A program made the translations under genes and the position numbers. Below, piece by piece: positions 23,743-29,661 of a DNA stretch of 29,661 nt. The DNA comes from JAWPMV01 sp038527215. Its GTDB lineage: Bacteria; Bacteroidota; Bacteroidia; J057. The notes beneath the pieces are model-generated. The model saw only the letters and a program-made list of their open reading frames with translations, did not search any database and was not told where the DNA came from. Within the stretch, counting starts at the first letter, position 1. The number at the start of each line of letters is the position of its first letter. The stretch spans positions 1 to 29,661 of the forward strand of contig JBCBGC010000106.1 of assembly GCA_038527215.1 (NCBI GenBank), in the 5' to 3' direction.

Positions 23743-26700
23743 ATGAAACGCTTAGCCTATCTAATCTGCGCCCTCCTCTGGTGGATGGGAGCAGTCACCA
23801 CCCTATCCGCCCAACAGGCCGAACTGGGCTTTTCCTACCAGGCCGTGATGCGCGACGCCCAGGGCAATATCCTGGCCAATAGCCCCCAGACCGTACAGTT
23901 CATGGTACGGCGGGACAGTGCCAATGGCGCCATTGTATATGAAGAGACCCACACCCCCATGTCCAATGATCAGGGCTTGATCCATTTGATCATCGGAGAA
24001 GGAACTCCTTCTACGGGACTCTGGGAAAATATGGACTGGCAGAATGGGCCTTTTTTTCTACAAGTCTTCCTTTCCGGCACCAATATGGGCACCCAACGTC
24101 TGGAAAGTGTGCCTTTCGCCAAATATGCTACTGATATGCGCCTCAGTAATCTGCTGGACGTCGCGGACAGTCTGCCCCAACAGAACATGGTCCTGAAATG
24201 GGACGGCACTGCCTGGCGACCTGGCGTGGATGCTGGAGGAGCCACTTATCAAGCAGGCAATGGCATCAACATCAACGGTGCCACCATCATCAATACTGCC
24301 CCAGACCAGACCGTCTCCCTCACCGGAAATGGCGCAACCTCGGTCAGTGGCAACTATCCCAACTTCACGGTCAGCAGTACCGACCAAGTCAACGATGCCG
24401 ATGCAGACCCGGCCAACGAAATCCAAAACCTCAGCTTGTCCGGTTCAACCTTGAGCCTGTCCAATGGTGGAGGCTCGGTGAGTTTACCTGCGGGCACCGC
24501 CTATCAAGGCGGCACGGGCATCAACATCAATGGTTCCACCATTTCCAACACCGCTCCTGACCAGACCGTCTCCCTCACCGGAAGCGGCGCGACCTCGGTC
24601 AGTGGCACCTATCCCAACTTCACGGTCAGCAGCACCGACCAAGTCAACGATGCCGATGCGGACCCCGCCAACGAACTCCAAAACCTCAGCTTGTCAGGTT
24701 CGACTTTGAGCCTGTCCAATGGCGGTGGTTCAGTTAGCTTACCAGCGGGTACCGCTTACCAGGGTGGCACGGGCATCAACATCAATGGTTCTACCATTTC
24801 CAACACCGCCCCCGACCAGACCGTTTCCCTGACCGGAAGTGGGGCGACCTCGGTCAGTGGCACCTATCCCAACTTCACGGTTAGCAGCACTGACCTCGTC
24901 AATGATGCGGACGCCGACCCCGCCAACGAAATCCAAAACCTCAGCTTGTCGGGTTCGACCTTGAGCCTGTCCAATGGCGGTGGTTCAGTGAGCTTGCCAA
25001 CAGGTACCGCTTACCAGGGTGGCACGGGCATCAACATCAATGGTTCCACCATTTCCAACACCGCCCCCGACCAAACCGTTTCCCTGACCGGAGGTGGGGC
25101 GACCTCGGTCAGCGGCACCTATCCCAACTTCACGGTCAGCAGCACCGACCTTGTCAATGATGCGGACGCCGACCCCGCCAACGAAATCCAAAACCTTAGT
25201 TTGTCGGGTTCGACTTTGAGCCTGTCCAATGGGGGCGGTTCGGTCAACCTTCCCGCCAGCACAGACACCAGCCATTGGGACCTAAATAGCCAGGATCAGC
25301 TGATCAGCCAGCGGGCTGCGGGTATTGGGTTGGACACCCTGGAAGCCGACCTTCAGGTAAAGCAGGGAGGTAATGTCTTTTTTGGAGAATCGCTAATTGG
25401 TACCAGTAATCGACTCATATGGTTCGGTGCAAAAGGTGCCCTGAGAGTAGGCAAAAGTGGGATCGCGACTGACTGGGCGGAAGATAGTGTCGCAGAATAT
25501 TCGGTAGCCCTGGGGCGGGAAAACCTGGCAAGGGGCGCAAACAGTGTTGCAATGGGCAGAGGGAATGAAGCCTCAGGCGTGGCTAGCGTAGCCTTAGGTT
25601 GGGGGAATCATGCACAGGGTTCCTACAGTGCCGCCATTGGTCTAGGTAGTGACGCAAATGGATTTGGGGCCATTGCATTGGGTTCTACTTCCAAAGCTGA
25701 GGGTACCAATAGTTGGGCTGGCGGCCTGGCCGCTGAAGCCATTGGTGCAGGAAGTTTTGCCGGAGGCCCCTATTCCGAGGCAAGAGGGAATTACAGTACC
25801 GCTTTGGGCCATCAAAACATTGCATTTTCCCTGGGAGAAACCGTTTTGGGACAATATTCCACCCTTTATCCCATGTCTTCTACAGGGGCAAGCAATTATT
25901 CCTCCGCTGATAGGCTTCTGGCTGTAGGAAATGGGATCAATTCCTTCAACCGCAGGAACGCTCTGGTTATTTACAAAGACGGGCGCACCGGGCTAAGCAT
26001 GAATGAACCCAGAGCTCGGTTTCATGTTCCGGAAAATAGTACAGTATTATTTGGCGGGGACACTACCGGTACGGGGACCAAACAAATCTGGATCGGGTCC
26101 AAAGGGGCCTTTCGGGGAGGAAGCCTCACCAATACCCTGGGGTCCAAGGGCTGGGATGTCGACAGCGTAGGAATTTATTCCTTTGCCTTTGGGAAAGACC
26201 CAAAGGCTCGGGGCTTCGCCAGCTTCGCCTGTGGAAGTGAAACGCAAGCGCTTAGTGATGCCAGTTTCGCGGGCGGATTCTCGACCAAAGCCTCTGGCAC
26301 AGGCGCCTTTGCGGTAGGCTGGGGTGCGGAGGCGGGGGCGCTGGGCGCCTTCGCCGGAGGCTGGAGCAACAAAGCATCAGGCTTGGCCAGCACCAGCTTC
26401 GGATATTTTAACGAGGCCTCCGGAGAAGGTTCTATGGCAGCGGGACGAGCCGCGCTCGCAGAAGGGAACACCAGTTTCGTCTTCGGATATGAGGCAACCG
26501 CCAAAAGCTGGACTGAAACAGTTCTGGGCATCTGGAACACAGATTATACGAGTTCCAGTACGACAACCTGGGTGGCCACCGATCGACTGTTTGCTATCGG
26601 CAACGGCACCAGCAACAACAATCGTTCGAATGCCGTCACCGTCTTCAAAGACGGGAGAATGGTCCTGGGGAATTCCACCCCGAGCGACCGCCTGCAGATA

Positions 26701-27258
26701 GAAGCTGATGCTGGAGAAGATGCCCTGCGGGTTCGCGTAGCCGGTACTACCAGGTTTAGAGTATACCAAAATGGTGGGGTTTCCATTGGCCAAAGTGCCT
26801 TTAGCAGCACTCCCCAGAATGGCCTGTACGTCTACGGCGCCGCTCAGTTCAACGGGAATGTCTATCCCCGCAGCGACAACGCGGTTTCCCTGGGCCTCTC
26901 AGGGCGTCGTTGGTCCACGATTTATGCTGCCAATGGGGTCATCCAAACTTCTGATGTCCGCCTCAAAGAAGACATCCGTCCCCTTACGGCTGGTCTGGAA
27001 AAAGTGATGGAGATGCAAGCGGTGCAGTATCGCTGGAAAGACCAGCCGGAAAGCCCAGAGAAAATCGGCTTTATCGCGCAGGATCTACAGCAGGTAGTAC
27101 CCGAAGTGGTACACACCCCTGAAAACGTGGAAGATCACTTGGGAGTCAATTATGCAGAGCTGGTTCCGGTGCTGGTGAAGGCCATTCAGGAGCAGCAAGC
27201 CCGTATCGAAGCCCTGGAAGCAGCCCTTGAAAAAATCCAACAAGATCAGGATGAATAG
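23743..27258 (+). CDS. Large repeat-rich surface protein with YadA-head-like repeats and C-terminal S74 intramolecular chaperone
   Basis: 1171 residues. After a signal peptide (MKRLAYLICALLWWMGAVTT, cleaved near AQQ) comes a region reading GFSYQAVMRDAQGNILANSP, common in Bacteroidota proteins of this type. Four tandem 85-residue repeats run at about 168-507. Two modules follow (about 540-760 and 765-985), each ending in an IGNG..N.R.NA...KDGR block and holding YadA-head-like 14-residue repeats such as SVALGRENLARGAN. Glycine-rich and helical sections then lead to the S74 domain, which starts with TSDVRLKEDI (likely self-cleavage before Ser1070) and reads KIGFIAQDLQQVVPEVV. The S74 domain usually trimerises and folds fibres before releasing itself. 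Likely a trimeric surface fibre or adhesin, in one transcript with the Kelch lipoprotein. Phage tail-fibre ancestry is possible. Confidence 0.9.
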   Translation: MKRLAYLICALLWWMGAVTTLSAQQAELGFSYQAVMRDAQGNILANSPQTVQFMVRRDSANGAIVYEETHTPMSNDQGLIHLIIGEGTPSTGLWENMDWQNGPFFLQVFLSGTNMGTQRLESVPFAKYATDMRLSNLLDVADSLPQQNMVLKWDGTAWRPGVDAGGATYQAGNGININGATIINTAPDQTVSLTGNGATSVSGNYPNFTVSSTDQVNDADADPANEIQNLSLSGSTLSLSNGGGSVSLPAGTAYQGGTGININGSTISNTAPDQTVSLTGSGATSVSGTYPNFTVSSTDQVNDADADPANELQNLSLSGSTLSLSNGGGSVSLPAGTAYQGGTGININGSTISNTAPDQTVSLTGSGATSVSGTYPNFTVSSTDLVNDADADPANEIQNLSLSGSTLSLSNGGGSVSLPTGTAYQGGTGININGSTISNTAPDQTVSLTGGGATSVSGTYPNFTVSSTDLVNDADADPANEIQNLSLSGSTLSLSNGGGSVNLPASTDTSHWDLNSQDQLISQRAAGIGLDTLEADLQVKQGGNVFFGESLIGTSNRLIWFGAKGALRVGKSGIATDWAEDSVAEYSVALGRENLARGANSVAMGRGNEASGVASVALGWGNHAQGSYSAAIGLGSDANGFGAIALGSTSKAEGTNSWAGGLAAEAIGAGSFAGGPYSEARGNYSTALGHQNIAFSLGETVLGQYSTLYPMSSTGASNYSSADRLLAVGNGINSFNRRNALVIYKDGRTGLSMNEPRARFHVPENSTVLFGGDTTGTGTKQIWIGSKGAFRGGSLTNTLGSKGWDVDSVGIYSFAFGKDPKARGFASFACGSETQALSDASFAGGFSTKASGTGAFAVGWGAEAGALGAFAGGWSNKASGLASTSFGYFNEASGEGSMAAGRAALAEGNTSFVFGYEATAKSWTETVLGIWNTDYTSSSTTTWVATDRLFAIGNGTSNNNRSNAVTVFKDGRMVLGNSTPSDRLQIEADAGEDALRVRVAGTTRFRVYQNGGVSIGQSAFSSTPQNGLYVYGAAQFNGNVYPRSDNAVSLGLSGRRWSTIYAANGVIQTSDVRLKEDIRPLTAGLEKVMEMQAVQYRWKDQPESPEKIGFIAQDLQQVVPEVVHTPENVEDHLGVNYAELVPVLVKAIQEQQARIEALEAALEKIQQDQDE
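24244..25263 (+). repeat. Four tandem 255-bp repeats inside the surface-protein gene
   Basis: Units begin with TA[YT]Q at about 24247, 24502, 24757 and 25012, exactly 255 bp (85 codons) apart. Each encodes GTGININGSTISNTAPDQTV, SVSGTYPNFTVSSTD, NDADADPANE and SLSGSTLSLSNGGGSV. Copies two to four are nearly identical, and copy one is more diverged. Being in frame, copy number can change by recombination without breaking the gene. The last copy ends at SVNLPAS near 25257. Confidence 0.93.
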
Positions 27259-27261
27259 CCA

Positions 27262-29235
27262 TTACATGGGAATGACCACGTTCACTTCGGTTCCGGAGGC
27301 CTGGCCGGAAGCATCTTCTAAGTCGATGATCTCGATCAGGGATTCTTCTCCCTGATCCGCCATCAGCCTCAATCTCTCCTCGGTAACCATCATAGCCATC
27401 GACTGGTGGGAGGGGGCTGATTGTTTCTTTAAGCGGAGCGCTTGCTCCCGCCCGACTCCATTGTCCGTTATGCGGCAGTGGAGTTTTTCATTTTCCTCGG
27501 CGATGACAAGGGCAATCCTGCCGCTGCCCGATTCCTTGTGCATGATTCCATGCCAAATGGCGTTTTCCACGAAAGGTTGTAAGAGCATGGAAGGCACTTC
27601 GATGTCGTCAGGGTCCAGTTCCGGTGCAAGGCTTACCTCAAAGTCGATCTGCCCAGAGAAACGTTGGTTTTCCAACGCGACGTAGGTGTTGAGCATGTCC
27701 AATTCCTCTGCCAGCGTTATGTGCTTTTTTTCCGAAAACTCCAGAATCTGCCTGATCAGCCGGGCAAACTTAGAGAGGTTACGGGGAGCTTGTTCATTTT
27801 TGTCCTCCAGAATGAGTCGGTTTATGGAATTCATGCTGTTGAAGACAAAATGCGGGTTCATCTGGGCCCGCAGCGCTTTGAGTTCCAGGTCGGTGCGCTG
27901 CTGTTGGAATTGGGCGGCATCTAAGGCACGCTGGTTTTCTGCCAGTTGCCGTTCATGGCTCAACTTCCGTTGCTGGTTGACCCAGATCAGCCAGGCAAGC
28001 AATCCCAACAGGATCAAGCCTGCGATCAGCCCCCAGCGGAGGTAGGCTTCATTCTTCAATGCGGCATCTTGCAACTCATTTTGGGTAGTGAGCAACGTAA
28101 TCTCAGCCTCTCTTTTCTCCGCCTCAAAGGTCTCGGTCAAGGTCGCGATTTCCTGGGCCAGTTCCTGATTATACAGGGTGTTATTGAGGAGACGGGCCTG
28201 TTGAAGAAGTCCGTAAGCCGCTTCATGTTGGCCTGAACCTGCCAGGGCTTCGGCCAGATTGACCATGTCCCTGCGTTGGTTTTCTTCGGCCCCTATTTCC
28301 TGATTGATCTGGAGAGATTTTCGGTAAAAAGTCTCCGCTTGACGAAAGTGCCCCAAATCATAGTGAGCATCCGCGAGCATCGCCAGGGCATCCGCATGAT
28401 AAATAGGCGCGCCATCGGCCCAGTAGGCCACATTTTCCTCCAATAGGGGCAGCACTTTTTGGTTCTTGCCCATTTTCATGAGACAGCGGGCCAGATTGGC
28501 TTTGACGGCCACCTCATTTCCCTTAATGCCTTTTTTCCGAAAAATCTCTATGGCTTCTTCATACCGGGAAACGGCCTCTTCGAATCGTTCCTCATCATAA
28601 TACAAGGAACCAAGCCCATTCAGCACCAGCGCCCGACGCCGTTCTCCCTGCTTACTTTCCAGCAAATCCAGTCCACGTAGATAATCTTTCTCTGCTTGTT
28701 CCTGGTTTCCGCTTTTGCTTTGAACCCAGCCAACCCCATTTAGAATATTACCAGCAGAAAGGCTGTCTCCTTCCTTCATGGCCAGGTCCAGGGCATCGTA
28801 GTAGGCAGCAATAGCGTCCTCATAGCGCCCCTGATCGGACCGAATCATGCCTTTGAGATGATTGAGCCGCATTTGGGGACGCTGCTGGTCAATTTGCTGA
28901 AAAAAAGCAATGGCTGAATCACAGTGCAAAGCCGCTTCCTCATAGGCTCCTTGCCAGCGGGCAGCAGAAGTGAGATAGTCATGAGCCTGACCGAGATGGG
29001 AGATAGCCCCTTTTTGGGAGGCGCTTCTTTTGAGCTGCTGTGCATATTGACGCAGGCTGTCCCCCTCCCTTTCCCCATACCAATACTCACACAAATCCGT
29101 AAGCAGCGAAAAATAGGTACTGTCGACGGCTTGTGCCGCTAAGCGTTGCTTGATGCTATCAGGATAAGCGGGTTGAGCAAAAAGGCTGGAAAAAAGCACC
29201 AAAGAGGCAGCAAAAAAATAGATCAGGGGTTTCAT
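27262..29235 (-). CDS. TPR-containing sensor histidine kinase (LytS/His_kinase type)
   Basis: 657 residues. Signal peptide (about 1-20, MKPLIYFFAASLVLFSSLFA) puts the N-terminal tetratricopeptide repeats, about 60-350, in the periplasm. A coiled coil (about 355-395), one membrane helix at about 401-421 (GLIAGLILLGLLAWLIWV) and a cytoplasmic coiled coil follow. The phospho-acceptor is His462 in LRAQMNPHFVFNSMNSIN, characteristic of the LytS-type His_kinase family. ATP-binding boxes include Asn558 (FVENAIWHGIM) and Asp591 (DNGVGREQA). The natural partner is a LytTR regulator, probably the one at 21253-21999. Transcribed leftward; its end is 3 bp from the convergent surface-protein stop. Confidence 0.95.
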   Translation of the reverse strand: MKPLIYFFAASLVLFSSLFAQPAYPDSIKQRLAAQAVDSTYFSLLTDLCEYWYGEREGDSLRQYAQQLKRSASQKGAISHLGQAHDYLTSAARWQGAYEEAALHCDSAIAFFQQIDQQRPQMRLNHLKGMIRSDQGRYEDAIAAYYDALDLAMKEGDSLSAGNILNGVGWVQSKSGNQEQAEKDYLRGLDLLESKQGERRRALVLNGLGSLYYDEERFEEAVSRYEEAIEIFRKKGIKGNEVAVKANLARCLMKMGKNQKVLPLLEENVAYWADGAPIYHADALAMLADAHYDLGHFRQAETFYRKSLQINQEIGAEENQRRDMVNLAEALAGSGQHEAAYGLLQQARLLNNTLYNQELAQEIATLTETFEAEKREAEITLLTTQNELQDAALKNEAYLRWGLIAGLILLGLLAWLIWVNQQRKLSHERQLAENQRALDAAQFQQQRTDLELKALRAQMNPHFVFNSMNSINRLILEDKNEQAPRNLSKFARLIRQILEFSEKKHITLAEELDMLNTYVALENQRFSGQIDFEVSLAPELDPDDIEVPSMLLQPFVENAIWHGIMHKESGSGRIALVIAEENEKLHCRITDNGVGREQALRLKKQSAPSHQSMAMMVTEERLRLMADQGEESLIEIIDLEDASGQASGTEVNVVIPM

Positions 29236-29310
29236 GAGCGGCAGCTAGTTGAAACGATAAGATAGGGATTCCGAGGTATTTTTTATCTTTTCTTCCTAAA
29301 GCCTTTACCC

Positions 29311-29661
29311 ATGCGTTTTATATCTCTTCTCTGTCTTTTCCTCTCTCTGGCCTGCACTACCGCTAAAAAACAACCCACTGTGGTCTGTTTGGATGCCCAG
29401 GGTCAGGCCATCTTATACACGCCTCAGGCCCAGGATTTGGAGATCGATCGCGGGGCGTATCAAGACCAGCTATATGGCTTCTGGTTGGCTCAATGCATCG
29501 CCAATTGGACGGGTCTGATTACCGAGATGGATAAAATCGGCAACATAGGCGAAATTCAGACCGGCGCTTTTTATACCCGGGAAGACTGGGGCACCGCTGA
29601 CCTTCCCAATATCTGGAGTGGAGATGCTCCCAGCAAAGTATCTGACACCATCGACTTTGTG
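29311..29661 (+). CDS. ADP-ribosylglycohydrolase-family lipoprotein, 5' part only
   Basis: 117 codons are present before the window ends. The start MRFISLLCLFLSLAC has a lipobox with Cys15, so the protein is lipid-anchored. The sequence DQLYGFWLAQCIANWTGL then TEMDKIG...FYTREDWGTADLPNIW matches the N-terminus of Bacteroidota ADP-ribosylglycohydrolase-type proteins, in which the first helix (YG.WLG.C..) carries metal-ligand context. Activity would remove ADP-ribose from targets, but many such exported family members have unknown substrates. The active-site aspartates and glutamates lie beyond the window. Family call moderate. Confidence 0.72.
   Translation, partial: MRFISLLCLFLSLACTTAKKQPTVVCLDAQGQAILYTPQAQDLEIDRGAYQDQLYGFWLAQCIANWTGLITEMDKIGNIGEIQTGAFYTREDWGTADLPNIWSGDAPSKVSDTIDFV

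Noticed and set aside
24244..25263. CRISPR-like or mobile repeat array
   Set aside because: Repeats are contiguous 255-bp units without spacers and encode an in-frame protein repeat.
24058..25275. Several minus-strand ORFs inside the adhesin repeats
   Set aside because: They are periodic antisense shadows of the 255-bp repeats with identical compositional bias and no start context.
23743..27258. Prophage tail-fibre gene
   Set aside because: S74 and fibre repeats fit phage too, but there are no other phage genes nearby; it has a signal peptide and a lipoprotein gene just upstream.

Overview
The window looks like a chromosomal segment of a Bacteroidota bacterium, probably of the Saprospiria (Lewinella or Haliscomenobacter-like). 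The grounds are family content: an S8 protease with MAM-type modules, a DUF4369-type TlpA lipoprotein, LytTR and TPR-histidine-kinase signalling, a Tat-dependent Gfo/Idh/MocA oxidoreductase, a secreted trimeric-adhesin-like protein with an S74 chaperone, and paired Crp/Fnr regulators. Starts lack strong Shine-Dalgarno sequences and base composition is moderate. The lineage is inferred; no rRNA or other marker gene is present. I see no tRNA, rRNA, CRISPR array, insertion sequence, integrase or phage structural operon.

Layout. 1-2325 (minus): secreted subtilisin-like protease with at least two MAM-like modules, running off the left edge. 2326-3118: AT-rich spacer, an intact 59-residue gene, then a decayed nucleotidyltransferase-like gene. 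3119-7130 (plus): compact regulator-plus-effector units (Crp/Fnr, outer-membrane-type protein, VOC protein; Crp/Fnr, DoxX; TetR, small membrane protein). 7275-9637: a membrane protein, an ECF sigma factor with a cysteine-rich tail, and a periplasmic SRPBCC protein ended by a clear terminator. 9724-11557: an AlkA-like DNA glycosylase broken by a hairpin-shaped insertion and overlapping a DUF763 gene by 4 bp. 11639-15718: four plus-strand genes for mostly exported proteins (TlpA thioredoxin lipoprotein, alpha/beta hydrolase, LRR-like protein, unknown small protein).

15730-18318 (minus): a beta-barrel-like outer membrane protein and a bestrophin channel. 18604-19692 (plus): a class C beta-lactamase-type lipoprotein. 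19694-21999 (minus): a Tat-exported oxidoreductase and a LytTR response regulator. 22196-27258 (plus): a Kelch/FN3 lipoprotein and a 1171-residue repeat-rich surface protein with YadA-head repeats and a C-terminal S74 domain. 27262-29235 (minus): a TPR histidine kinase, the probable partner of the LytTR regulator, separated from it by the two surface-protein genes. 29311-29661 (plus): the start of an ADP-ribosylglycohydrolase-type lipoprotein.

Most genes concern the cell envelope and its regulation. The most unusual signals are the perfect 16-bp inverted repeat that frameshifts the glycosylase (removing 17 bases restores a family-like reading frame), the glycosylase-DUF763 coupling, the decayed nucleotidyltransferase beside its intact small partner, and the kinase and regulator flanking the repeat-adhesin operon.
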